DNA from: Prevotella sp. | GTDB taxonomy: Bacteria > Bacteroidota > Bacteroidia > Bacteroidales > Bacteroidaceae | Assembly (NCBI GenBank): GCA_017548605.1 | Contig: JAFYZT010000027.1 | Location: 218,447-282,446, forward strand | Direction of reading: 5' to 3' | Length of the DNA stretch: 64,000 bases | Shown: piece by piece, positions 32,269-40,532 of the stretch | How positions within the stretch are numbered: the first letter of the stretch is position 1 | Layout: each line of letters opens with the position of its first letter | Notes under the pieces: model-generated | Databases searched by the model: none | The model's input: only the letters and a program-made list of their open reading frames with translations | Told to the model about the DNA's origin: nothing | Program-made: the position numbers and the translations under genes

Positions 32269-33774
32269 ATGTTTAAGAACTTCAACGGGTTCCATCTTGT
32301 GGATGCATATCACAGTATGCGTCTGGAGAAATGGATCCAGTCTGGAATGGTGATTAAGAAATCGGCAATGGCCATTGTGGTGGTTTTAATTACACTGCTG
32401 CTGTGGAATTTGCCAAGTAGTTCATTCGGCATTGAGGGTTTGAACGTGGTGCAGCAACGCATCATCGCCATCTTTGCATTTGCCACCTTGATGTGGATAC
32501 TGGAAGTAGTGCCGTCATGGGCCACCAGTGTAGCCATCATTGTTTTATTGTTGCTCTTCTGCAGCGACTCCGGTCTAAAGCCCATGTGTAATCCCGACGA
32601 AGTGGGGGAACTGTTGTCATACAAGGGGGTGATGGCCTGCTTTGCCGATCCAGTCATCATGCTGTTCATCGGAGGCTTCATACTGGCCATTGCTGCCACC
32701 AAAACGGGTCTCGACGCACAATTGGCAAAAATCCTGCTCAAGCCCTTTGGAACAAAAAGTGAGACGGTGCTTTTAGGTTTTCTGCTCATCACGGGCTTAT
32801 TCTCCATGTTTGTTTCCAATACGGCAACAGCGGCTATGATGCTGACGTTTCTCACTCCCGTTTTCCGTCAGTTACCGCCGGAGGGCAAAGGACGTATCGC
32901 ACTGGCATTGTCCATACCCGTGGCAGCCAACCTCGGTGGCATGGGCACTCCTATCGGCACGCCTCCCAACACCATTGCCTTGAAATACCTAAATGACCCC
33001 GAGGGGCTGAACCTTAATTTAGGTTTCGGTCAGTGGATGTTGTTCATGGTTCCTTTGGTCATCGTATTGTTGTTTATCAGCTGGTTTCTGTTGCGCAAGA
33101 TGTTCCCCTTCACGCAGAAGCGGATAGAACTGAGCATCGAGGGCGGCATGAAGCCAGGTATTCATACGAAGATTGTTATTGTGACATTTATCGTTACCGT
33201 TGCACTGTGGCTGCTTGACTCTGTCACAGGCATCAACTCCTATACCGTGGCACTCATCCCCTTTGTCATCTTTTCATTAACGGGTGTTATCAACCGTCGT
33301 GACCTGGAAGAAATTAACTGGAGTGTCATCTGGATGGTAGCCGGCGGATTCGCCTTAGGTTACGGACTGAACCAGTCAGGACTGGCAGCACTGGCCGTTA
33401 AGAGTATCCCCTTCGGTGACTTCTCGCCCATCATCATTCTGATTCTATCGGGAATCATCTGCTACGTACTATCGAACTTCATCAGCAATTCTGCCACGGC
33501 GGCATTGCTCATGCCCATTCTTGTGGTGGTATGCTCGGCCATGGGTGACAAGCTCACCGCCATCGGCGGCACGCCTACCATACTCATTGGTGTAGCAGTG
33601 GCTGCCAGCTCCGCCATGGTATTACCTATCAGTACCCCACCCAACGCACTTGCCTACGCCACTAACCTTGTCGAACAGCGCGACATGGCTCGCATCGGCA
33701 TCTTTACAGGCATCATTTCTATGATATTGGGATACGTACTGCTCTATTTCATGGGGCTTGTGCACTTTATTTGA
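32269..33774 (+). CDS. DASS/SLC13-family dicarboxylate transporter under B12 riboswitch control
   Basis: Inner-membrane carrier of 501 residues with about 11-12 hydrophobic segments. It carries both SNT-type signatures of the divalent anion:sodium symporter family: VSNTATAAMM near residue 182, and the matching SNSATAALLMP in the second half, plus LGGMGTPIGTPPN and STPPNALAYA in the paired tip regions. Family substrates are succinate, malate, fumarate, citrate or sulfate; the sequence alone does not choose. The leader carries a cobalamin riboswitch, so it should be turned up when B12 is short. ATG 32269 is used; later in-frame ATG codons at 32317 and 32347 are possible starts. Confidence 0.9.
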   Translation: MFKNFNGFHLVDAYHSMRLEKWIQSGMVIKKSAMAIVVVLITLLLWNLPSSSFGIEGLNVVQQRIIAIFAFATLMWILEVVPSWATSVAIIVLLLLFCSDSGLKPMCNPDEVGELLSYKGVMACFADPVIMLFIGGFILAIAATKTGLDAQLAKILLKPFGTKSETVLLGFLLITGLFSMFVSNTATAAMMLTFLTPVFRQLPPEGKGRIALALSIPVAANLGGMGTPIGTPPNTIALKYLNDPEGLNLNLGFGQWMLFMVPLVIVLLFISWFLLRKMFPFTQKRIELSIEGGMKPGIHTKIVIVTFIVTVALWLLDSVTGINSYTVALIPFVIFSLTGVINRRDLEEINWSVIWMVAGGFALGYGLNQSGLAALAVKSIPFGDFSPIIILILSGIICYVLSNFISNSATAALLMPILVVVCSAMGDKLTAIGGTPTILIGVAVAASSAMVLPISTPPNALAYATNLVEQRDMARIGIFTGIISMILGYVLLYFMGLVHFI

Positions 33775-33828
33775 AGCTCTCTCGTTATTTGACTCATAAC
33801 AAGTAAAGCGTGTATTAAAAGGTTATGT

Positions 33829-33865
33829 GGGGAGCCCCCGTCGTGAGACAGCATCTCCCTTTTTT
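33829..33865 (+). terminator. Probable terminator after the DASS transporter
   Basis: GGGAG (33830-33834) can pair with CTCCC (33855-33859). Inside, GTC-GTGA-GAC forms a small hairpin closed by a GNRA-type loop, leaving a symmetric internal loop, and TTTTTT follows directly. It lies between the transporter stop and the flavodoxin-like start, so it could also be a regulated element. Confidence 0.55.
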
Positions 33866-33887
33866 ACCACTATTTAAGAAGATTCAG

Positions 33888-34283
33888 ATGAAATCTACAA
33901 TAGTTATCTACGGACATGAGTCCAAACTGACAAAATCTGACGCCAAGCACATTGCCTACTATCTTGGAGCACAGACCACCTGCACCCATCACATTAACAA
34001 GGCCATCATGAACGGTGTGGACAATATCGTTCTCTGCCTTCCTTCTTTCAATGCTGAAGGGGCGGAAAAGGAATGGGTAGAATTCTTTTGCACATTCCGT
34101 GATATGGACTTGACAGGCAAATGCTTTGCTCTTTACGTACCTTCCGACAGTTTTTATGCCAAAAAGGTAATTGAGTTAGAAGATGTTCTCTATCATCAAG
34201 GGGCAAGGGTTATCAATCGTCCTTTCTGCAAACCACACTACACCATTGACACTTGGATTTGCGTTGTTTCGCCCAATCTGTAA
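33888..34283 (+). CDS. Degenerate long-chain flavodoxin-like protein
   Basis: 131 residues from ATG 33888 with AGAAGA upstream; the frame extends further but overlaps the terminator. The order of elements follows FldA flavodoxins: strand TIVIYGHES, helix DAKHIAYYLGA, strand NIVLCLPSF, EGAEKEWVEFFCTFRDMDLTG (cited in part), then FALYVPSD and HQGARVINRP. However, the FMN phosphate loop (normally SxTGNT) reads GHESKLT, and the GDQxGY motif reads SDSFYA, so FMN binding is probably lost or changed. Shorter than normal flavodoxins (about 165). Separated from the transporter by a terminator-like hairpin. Function unknown. Confidence 0.65.
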   Translation: MKSTIVIYGHESKLTKSDAKHIAYYLGAQTTCTHHINKAIMNGVDNIVLCLPSFNAEGAEKEWVEFFCTFRDMDLTGKCFALYVPSDSFYAKKVIELEDVLYHQGARVINRPFCKPHYTIDTWICVVSPNL

Positions 34284-34336
34284 GAGCTTTTCTGAACCAG
34301 TGCATTACTATCCAGAGAACCCAATGATAAAAATGA

Positions 34337-34366
34337 AATGAGGGCGTGCCGCGGCATGCCCTCATT
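34337..34366. terminator. 14-bp hairpin between convergent genes
   Basis: Arms 34337-34350 and 34353-34366 are complementary with a single G-U pair. It sits between the flavodoxin-like gene (+) and the sialate esterase gene (-), with AATGA/TCATT ends giving weak U-tracts in both directions. Confidence 0.75.
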
Positions 34367-34417
34367 ATTTGTTAATACTTTTTCCTCTTTCTGGTTACCC
34401 CTGAAGGGAAAGGGAGA

Positions 34418-35533
34418 TTACTGTCTTTGCATCTCAATCGACACGGTGTCACCATTCTGGGCGGTGAAGAGGAAGACGAGCGAGCTCTCCTCGGGGAAAT
34501 CATTGGTATTGATGTTCACCGTCGTCTTACCATTGCAATTGATGGTTTTCAGCACCTGTCCCGAATAGCTCACGATGTCGACTTTCTTCAGTGGCTCGGT
34601 GGACTGTGCGAAGAGCAGTCCCTTATCGTCGGTGGCAGCAGTAACGTCGAAGGTCGGTCCCTGCGGCACGATGGTCGACGAATAGCTCTTGTGCTCCGAC
34701 AGTTCGAAGCCCATGGCCTGAAGCATCTTGTTTCCGTAACGCTGTCCCATCACGCGGCAACCGTCGGCATTGAAGTGCAGTCTGTCAGCAGCAGCGGGAG
34801 CACCTTTCGAAGAGATGACGTAAGCCTCTTGGAATCCGCGGGTAATCTGGTTGATGGTTTGGTTAGCACGGGCGCAAACACCATTCTGGTCTTCTCCCAC
34901 CACCTCACCTACCAGGAGCGACACCTTGTTGCGCTCGAGGTCAAGGTCACGAATGATGTCGTTGTAAATCTTACGCACCTTCTGCAACCAACGGGCATCG
35001 TAGGCATCAGTCTCACCCTGGTGAATCAGGATACCGCGTATCTCACCCTCATCCATGGCCTGCTCTGCCAGTTGAATGAGCAGTCCGTAGGGATTGTTGT
35101 CATAAGCGGCAATCTCACGTTTTTTCCAGTCTTCCGTCACACCGGCGATATAGCTGCGGTAAGCGTCTTTGTCGAACAGGTCGATGCCACAGCCGTCAAC
35201 GGCAATATGTATCACACCCACACGGGCGTTCTTGGGCAGGTTGTCGAGCAAGGTACGTCCGAAATAGTCGACGAGCGACAGTTTAGTATCTTGGCGGCAG
35301 AGTGGTGGCACGGCCTTACGCCACTGTCCGCGTTTACGGTCCTTGCCGTCAACAGCAGACAGGCTCAGGAAGCGGTCGCTCACCTGCATGTCAGCATCGG
35401 AGATATCGCCCTGTCCCACCATGTTCGACTGTCCTATGCACAGGAAGATGTAGAAATTCTCGTCTTGGGCACTCATGGTAGCGGGTAATGCAGCCAGTCC
35501 CATCATAACAAACAGTTTTTTCAGGATTTTCAT
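34418..35533 (-). CDS. Sialate O-acetylesterase-family (SGNH) secreted esterase
   Basis: 371 residues with a signal peptide (VMMGLAALPATMSAQ). The SGNH/DUF303 domain has block I FLCIGQSNMVGQG (nucleophile Ser in GQSN), HQGETDAYD, and a late RLHFNADG containing the catalytic His. Predicted to remove O-acetyl groups from sialic acid or plant polysaccharide. The last 75 residues (KKVDIVSYSGQVLKTI...) look like a beta-sandwich resembling a type A Por/T9SS sorting domain, a weak call. Monocistronic; a TATTTTTG -7-like element lies about 35 bp upstream. Confidence 0.87.
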   Translation of the reverse strand: MKILKKLFVMMGLAALPATMSAQDENFYIFLCIGQSNMVGQGDISDADMQVSDRFLSLSAVDGKDRKRGQWRKAVPPLCRQDTKLSLVDYFGRTLLDNLPKNARVGVIHIAVDGCGIDLFDKDAYRSYIAGVTEDWKKREIAAYDNNPYGLLIQLAEQAMDEGEIRGILIHQGETDAYDARWLQKVRKIYNDIIRDLDLERNKVSLLVGEVVGEDQNGVCARANQTINQITRGFQEAYVISSKGAPAAADRLHFNADGCRVMGQRYGNKMLQAMGFELSEHKSYSSTIVPQGPTFDVTAATDDKGLLFAQSTEPLKKVDIVSYSGQVLKTINCNGKTTVNINTNDFPEESSLVFLFTAQNGDTVSIEMQRQ

Positions 35534-35643
35534 ATTGTTTAAGTGATTGGTTTTACAAAAAGAACCTATTCAACTTGCAAAAATAGGAAAAAAAACAATA
35601 TCTCCCCATTTTTTGTCTAAAAAAATACAAAAAGGGGAAATAT

Positions 35644-35684
35644 AAAGGGACAATGGCATATCCAACTCATGCTATTGTCCCTTT
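35644..35684 (-). terminator. Terminator of the PhoN-VanX fusion gene
   Basis: Arms 35644-35659 and 35669-35684 form a 16-bp stem with one G-U pair around a 9-base loop; on the minus strand it is followed by a short T-rich stretch (TATATTTCC). It lies 20 bp beyond the stop of the fusion gene. Confidence 0.75.
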
Positions 35685-35703
35685 CATCTCTCTTATTAAG
35701 TCC

Positions 35704-37122
35704 TTATTTATGAAGCTGCTTGACTGGGAAAGTGAAATAGGTGTCAGGGAAGGGCTCTTCACGCAGTGTAAAATGCCACCACTCCGAATCGAGGGGCTTG
35801 AAACCGTGACGAAGCATGGCCTGACGCAGAATCATACGGTTCCTGAACTGTTCAGCGGTAATGCTGCGACCCGTAGGCGACTTGCTGTTGTTGCCGGTGT
35901 ACTGACCCGTGTCAGGATTGCCGCAGAAATCGGGATGACTCTCCGGACCGAACCAGTCGAAGGTACCACCCATGTCAAGTTCCTTTTCGGTGGCCATATC
36001 GAAGAGGGTAAGGTCAACGGTGGAGCCACGTGTGTGGCCGCTCTTCTCCATAATATACTCCTGATCGAAAAGCACTCCCTTGTCAAGGTCTGGATAGAAA
36101 TAGTTTTTCATACGGACATCAGGAACGTTCTTCGACCACCTCACGAAATGGTCGACAGCCTTTTGCGGCCGATAGGCATCGTAAATCTTCAGGCGATAGC
36201 CCAATGACATCACATCGTCACTCACGGCACGTAACGCTTCAGCCGCTTTTCTCGTGAGCAATGCCGTAGGCTCCAGATAACCATCGATACGGTCGCCCAC
36301 GAAGTTGTAAGTACCGAAATAACGAATCTCCAAAATGGCGTCGGGAACGGCATCGGTAAGTGTCACAAACTGACTTGAATCATCGGTAGCCACACGTCCC
36401 AAGGAGCCCGTCTTCTCAGCATATTCAGCCTTGGCCTTAGCCATCTGCTCACGGAAAGCGGGACTGTTTTGCAGGGCACAGTATCCGATGCTCGCAGCCA
36501 CACGGCTGGCATCCACATCACTCTGCCAGTGGGCGCCCTCAATGACGCGGCTCTCGCCATACATCCAACCTCGGGCAAAGATGGTGTCGCTATTGGCTGG
36601 AGCAATCTCAGCCAGTAACAGGGCACAGGTCCAACCACGGGCGGTGTGTCCGGAGGGATAACTACCCTCACCGCGTATATCATCCTCAAATTGAGGCGAG
36701 AGCATATGCTCGTTGTACATCACGAAGGGACGCATGCGGTGGTAATGAGCCTTTGGTGCGACACGCATCTGGTCGGTGGTAACAAGACTCGTCTTCAACA
36801 ATTTCCAAATCTCGGGGGTCTCCTCTTTTGAAATATGCAATCCGAAGGGAACATCGAACTCGGCGAACAACGCGTCGTACGACCATATGGCGTCGCGTTG
36901 GGCAACAGAAGCTCTTTCGGGATTGAGCCGCTGGGTTTTTCCCCACTGGTATCGTATCACATCATAGGCAAATTCGGGGCTGTTAAATGCCGGAGGTGGA
37001 GGCAGGCACTTTATAAGGTCGGGCAATTGCCCTACAGTGAAATATGGTTTCACGGCATCTTGTGCCAAGCCTTTGAAAACGCCACAAACTAAAAGGATGG
37101 CGGCAAAGAGTGTCTTCTTCAT
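35704..37122 (-). CDS. Class A acid phosphatase (PhoN-like) fused to VanX-type D-Ala-D-Ala dipeptidase
   Basis: 472 residues, secreted (signal ending KGLAQ). The N-terminal half is a PAP2-superfamily class A acid phosphatase with the three signatures KAHYHRMRP, GSYPSGHT and SRVIEGAHWQSD. The C-terminal half (about 265-472) is a VanX/DdpX-like zinc D,D-dipeptidase: YDAYRPQKAV, SGHTRGSTVDLTL (metal His and Asp), and DSEWWHF (catalytic Glu and metal His). Both parts have all key residues. Together they may process envelope phosphate compounds and D-Ala-D-Ala in the periplasm. No vancomycin-resistance genes (VanA/VanH) are near, so a recycling role is more likely than resistance. Confidence 0.9.
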   Translation of the reverse strand: MKKTLFAAILLVCGVFKGLAQDAVKPYFTVGQLPDLIKCLPPPPAFNSPEFAYDVIRYQWGKTQRLNPERASVAQRDAIWSYDALFAEFDVPFGLHISKEETPEIWKLLKTSLVTTDQMRVAPKAHYHRMRPFVMYNEHMLSPQFEDDIRGEGSYPSGHTARGWTCALLLAEIAPANSDTIFARGWMYGESRVIEGAHWQSDVDASRVAASIGYCALQNSPAFREQMAKAKAEYAEKTGSLGRVATDDSSQFVTLTDAVPDAILEIRYFGTYNFVGDRIDGYLEPTALLTRKAAEALRAVSDDVMSLGYRLKIYDAYRPQKAVDHFVRWSKNVPDVRMKNYFYPDLDKGVLFDQEYIMEKSGHTRGSTVDLTLFDMATEKELDMGGTFDWFGPESHPDFCGNPDTGQYTGNNSKSPTGRSITAEQFRNRMILRQAMLRHGFKPLDSEWWHFTLREEPFPDTYFTFPVKQLHK

Positions 37123-37197
37123 ATACTATTATTTTTTGAAATTAAAGAGGGGATTAAAAGGTAGAGAGGATAATACCCCAGAACACCAAGCCCTCAC

Positions 37198-39156
37198 TTA
37201 GAATGAGATGGTAAAAGCACCACCGAGAATAAAGGTATGACGGTCTTTCTTAACACTTTGGGTTTCAGAGAAATCAAAGTCGCTTAACTCAGTAAAATCA
37301 GCAAGAGAAGACCACTCCCTTAACGATAATCCTAACATTGTGGTGGCATCCAACATAAACTCTCCAGGGTTGTATGTCATGGTGTATTTTTTGCGGCTGA
37401 AGTCATAGTCTAAGAACACCTTCCACGCATAGTTCTCCTTGTAGGCGTAAGTCAATGATAAACCTGTGCCGAACTTCATCGTGTTATTCGCCCCAACGGT
37501 GAAATAGTCCCAGTTCGATATGTATGTTTCTGGCAGGTGTGTTACCATCATCTCGTTAGTATCGTCATCTATCATGACATCTCGACGTCCACCCTCCACG
37601 GTTGCGTTCAGGTCGATATCCTGCATGACACTACGTCCAAGGAGCAATTTCGAACCCAGGGCAAAACGGTCCGAAAGCGGCAGGTTAAAATACACGCCCA
37701 GGTCGGCAGAGAACTCCGTCAAATGGTCGCTCTTAATGGTGAATTTGGCTTCGGTAATAAGGTTGGGACTGTAGTTGGGGTCGCCCGGTTGACCATATCC
37801 GTTGACCATATCTTGAACGAATTGGCTTTCGTTGCTGGCATTACCAGCCAATACCTCCACCATATCTTTCCATGCATATCGCTCTATGCCATCCCATCCC
37901 TTAACAGGTGAACTGTTGACACGTAAACGGCCACCCACGCCAAAATACTTGTTGAAGAAATAGGCTCCCTCCACCCCTACAACGGTGGAAGCACCAAACT
38001 TCAGGTTGAAGGCTTTATCTTCATCATCAGTGAAATCAAAATGTTCCATGTTGAATTTCATATCACGTGAACCCATTCCGATACCCATCGATACGGAGAA
38101 GAACGAGGGATTGTCGATGATGCTCTTTTCACCACTGATGTCGCCGCGCAACAACCCACGTCCCTTAAAAATCACGTCGCTCAGGGCATAGGCCAACTCG
38201 CCCGACATGATGCCGATACCCGCCCCCGAGAGCACGTCCGACACCCAATGGCGGTTGTTCAGCACACGCATCACGCCCGTTGCCGTGGCTACGGTATATC
38301 CCGCCACGGAATACCAAGGCGAGCGTGTCAGTCCATACTCCTTGTGCAAGATAGTGGCACCGACAAAGGCCGTGGCAGTATGTCCTGAAGGCCAGGAATT
38401 ACGTGTCGACCCATCAGGACGCATCTCCTTGGCCGTATATTTGATACTGTTGACAAAAAGAGCCATGAAGCCATACGACATGGCCGTGGAAGCCAAGTAA
38501 CGCCCCCAATCAGAGCGACCCTCCACACCTGCTATTTTCAGTCCCGTGGCAAGCGTCGGTCCGAAAAACTGCGTATAATTGTCTATCTCCGTCTTGAATT
38601 CGGTTACCAGCGTATGCTTATTATCTTTCACGTTCTGGCGGAACGATTTTTTCTCGCTCTTGGCGATGATACCCGCCACGAACAAGGGCACGCCGGCAAA
38701 AGTAAGGTCGTTCATGAACTTATAGGGCTGTACGCCCTCATTGGTGCGCATCCATGTGATGCGGTACTCGTCGGTCTCCGGCACTGTGACAGGCAAGGTC
38801 ATCGCCGTCTCGGAACGGTTGTTCGACTCCCAGGATATGAGTGAAGGAGCCATGGCCGATGCCAGGGAATCAGCCCATTCGGAAACCCACCCCGGCCCTC
38901 CCGAAGGGAGGGAGTATGGAATATCACTGAGACATTCGGAAACCCACCCCGGCCCTCCCGAAGGGAGGGAGTATGGAATATCACTGAGACATTCGGAAAC
39001 CCACCCCGGCCCTCCCGAAGGGAGGGAGTATGGAATATCACTGAGACATTCGGAAACTGATGGCTGAGGTAAGTCGGCATCATCGATGGTTTCGGCTGCC
39101 ACCACACCACTCATTCCGAGGACTGCCACCAATAATAAAAACTTCATTCTTATCAT
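37198..39156 (-). CDS. PAP2-family phosphatase with C-terminal outer-membrane beta-barrel and N-terminal repeat insertion
   Basis: About 652 residues from ATG 39156 (ATG 39147 also possible); the signal ends SGVVAAE. Residues about 30-95 hold a 19-residue unit (SECLSDIPYS-LPSGGPGWV) in three near-identical copies, encoded by a REP-like DNA repeat. A PAP2 domain follows: KEMRPDG, SWPSGHTATAF, and RVLNNRHWVSDVLSG. The last 300 residues alternate polar and hydrophobic residues and end in GGAFTISF, typical of an outer-membrane beta-barrel. It could dephosphorylate lipid A, undecaprenyl pyrophosphate or other phospholipids near the outer membrane. It lies 75 bp before the PhoN-VanX gene and may be co-transcribed. 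Confidence 0.85.
   Translation of the reverse strand: MIRMKFLLLVAVLGMSGVVAAETIDDADLPQPSVSECLSDIPYSLPSGGPGWVSECLSDIPYSLPSGGPGWVSECLSDIPYSLPSGGPGWVSEWADSLASAMAPSLISWESNNRSETAMTLPVTVPETDEYRITWMRTNEGVQPYKFMNDLTFAGVPLFVAGIIAKSEKKSFRQNVKDNKHTLVTEFKTEIDNYTQFFGPTLATGLKIAGVEGRSDWGRYLASTAMSYGFMALFVNSIKYTAKEMRPDGSTRNSWPSGHTATAFVGATILHKEYGLTRSPWYSVAGYTVATATGVMRVLNNRHWVSDVLSGAGIGIMSGELAYALSDVIFKGRGLLRGDISGEKSIIDNPSFFSVSMGIGMGSRDMKFNMEHFDFTDDEDKAFNLKFGASTVVGVEGAYFFNKYFGVGGRLRVNSSPVKGWDGIERYAWKDMVEVLAGNASNESQFVQDMVNGYGQPGDPNYSPNLITEAKFTIKSDHLTEFSADLGVYFNLPLSDRFALGSKLLLGRSVMQDIDLNATVEGGRRDVMIDDDTNEMMVTHLPETYISNWDYFTVGANNTMKFGTGLSLTYAYKENYAWKVFLDYDFSRKKYTMTYNPGEFMLDATTMLGLSLREWSSLADFTELSDFDFSETQSVKKDRHTFILGGAFTISF
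38881..39055 (-). repeat. 57-bp in-frame tandem repeat, three copies, REP-like core
   Basis: Units start at 38881, 38938 and 38995, each 57 bp (19 codons) and essentially identical. Each contains the palindrome CCCTCCCGAAGGGAGGG, preceded by ACCCACCCCGG. A related sequence with the same ACCCACCCC...CCCTCCC core lies in non-coding DNA at 48509-48563. Confidence 0.92.
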
Positions 39157-39277
39157 AGTCTTGCGCAGTTTTATCAATCATCACCCGTAGAAATACCTGT
39201 ACCGTATTCCTACCCTATAGGAAATACGCCACAAAGATAAGAAAAAAAACGAAACGAACCGTCAACAACAAAGAAAA

Positions 39278-39313
39278 AAGCGAGCGGTATCTCCCAAGGA
39301 CACCGCTCGCTTT
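39278..39313 (-). terminator. Terminator of fructose-bisphosphate aldolase
   Basis: Arms 39278-39289 and 39302-39313 form a 12-bp stem (AAAGCGAGCGGT), followed on the minus strand by a run of T (39273-39279). Confidence 0.85.
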
Positions 39314-39348
39314 ACTATAATTAATTGCTAATGAATAAATGCTTCTGC

Positions 39349-40353
39349 TTATTCAGCCAGTTTGTTGTCGGAACCGAGCACCTCAACAATCTTGTGCTTG
39401 TACATCTTCTCCATCTCATCGCGAGCGGGACCGCAGAACTTACGCGGGTCGAACTCGCCGGGTTTCTCCACGAGCACCTTGCGCACAGCGGCGGTAAAGG
39501 CCAGACGTGAGTCAGAGTCGATGTTAATCTTGCAAACGGCGCTCTTTGAAGCCTTGCGCAACTGCTCCTCGGGAATACCCACTGCATCGGGCAGTTTGCC
39601 ACCATACTCATTGATGATGTCAACATATTCCTGGGGAACTGACGATGAACCATGGAGCACGATGGGGAAGCCGGGGAGTTTTTCCATCACAGCGTCAAGC
39701 ACGTCGAATGCCAGTGGTGGGGGAACGAGTTTGCCCGTCTTCGGGTCACGTGTACACTGCTCGGGAGTGAACTTGTAGGCACCATGGCTGGTACCGATGG
39801 AGATAGCCAGTGAGTCACAGCCAGTACGGGTAGCGAAGTCAATCACCTCCTCGGGTTTGGTATAGTGCGATTCGGTAGCCACCACATCATCTTCCACGCC
39901 AGCGAGCACACCAAGCTCAGCCTCGACGGTGACATCAAACTGATGGGCATATTCCACCACTTTCTTGGTCAGGGCGATATTCTCCTCATAGGGGAGAGCA
40001 CTACCGTCAATCATCACGCTCGAGAAGCCAGAGTCGATGCAGCTCTTGCAGGTCTCGAAGCTGTCGCCATGGTCAAGATGCAAGGCAATCTCAGGATGCT
40101 CGCATCCCAGTTCCTTGGCATACTCCACGGCACCCTGTGCCATGTAACGCAGCAGTGTGGCATTGGCATAGTTGCGTGCACCTTTCGACACTTGCAGGAT
40201 GACCGGTGAGCGCAATTCCGACGAAGCCTTGATGATGGCCTGCAACTGCTCCATGTTGTTGAAATTGAAAGCGGGGATGGCATATCCACCGTTGATGGCG
40301 CGGGCGAACATTTCTTTGGTGTTCACCAAGCCGAGGGTTTTGTAATCTACCAT
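39349..40353 (-). CDS. fba: Class II fructose-bisphosphate aldolase
   Basis: Glycolytic/gluconeogenic zinc aldolase, 334 residues. The metal-binding signature is LHLDHGDSFE, followed by GFSSVMIDGSALPYEENI, with EAELGVLAGVEDD and SIGTSHGAYKF carrying further zinc and phosphate residues, and LHGSSSVPQE near residue 230. Monocistronic, with a full-consensus promoter at 40401-40431 and a strong terminator at 39278-39313. The gene symbol follows family usage. Confidence 0.95.
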   Translation of the reverse strand: MVDYKTLGLVNTKEMFARAINGGYAIPAFNFNNMEQLQAIIKASSELRSPVILQVSKGARNYANATLLRYMAQGAVEYAKELGCEHPEIALHLDHGDSFETCKSCIDSGFSSVMIDGSALPYEENIALTKKVVEYAHQFDVTVEAELGVLAGVEDDVVATESHYTKPEEVIDFATRTGCDSLAISIGTSHGAYKFTPEQCTRDPKTGKLVPPPLAFDVLDAVMEKLPGFPIVLHGSSSVPQEYVDIINEYGGKLPDAVGIPEEQLRKASKSAVCKINIDSDSRLAFTAAVRKVLVEKPGEFDPRKFCGPARDEMEKMYKHKIVEVLGSDNKLAE

Positions 40354-40400
40354 AATAATTTAAATATTAAAGTTTTGAATGTCTTACTATTTAACGAGCG

Positions 40401-40431
40401 CAAAATTACGAAAATTCTTCCGACATACAAA
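40401..40431 (-). promoter_or_regulatory. Sigma-ABfr-type promoter of fba
   Basis: On the minus strand TTTG (40428-40431), a 19-base spacer, then TAATTTTG (40401-40408): a full consensus match. The leader is about 45 bases. Confidence 0.78.
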
Positions 40432-40532
40432 ATTATCGTCTTCTTTTTCGTGGTTAAAATACGCTAAAAAGACATCGTTGTTTTGATACCTGACAGAAAA
40501 GCGGCCATTTGACAAGTGGGTTTGACAAAACA

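Noticed and set aside
35704-37122. Vancomycin-resistance locus
   Set aside because: Only a VanX-like domain is present; no VanH, VanA or VanR/S genes are nearby.
38881-39055. CRISPR or insertion-sequence end
   Set aside because: Three contiguous 57-bp coding units without spacers, target duplication or transposase.
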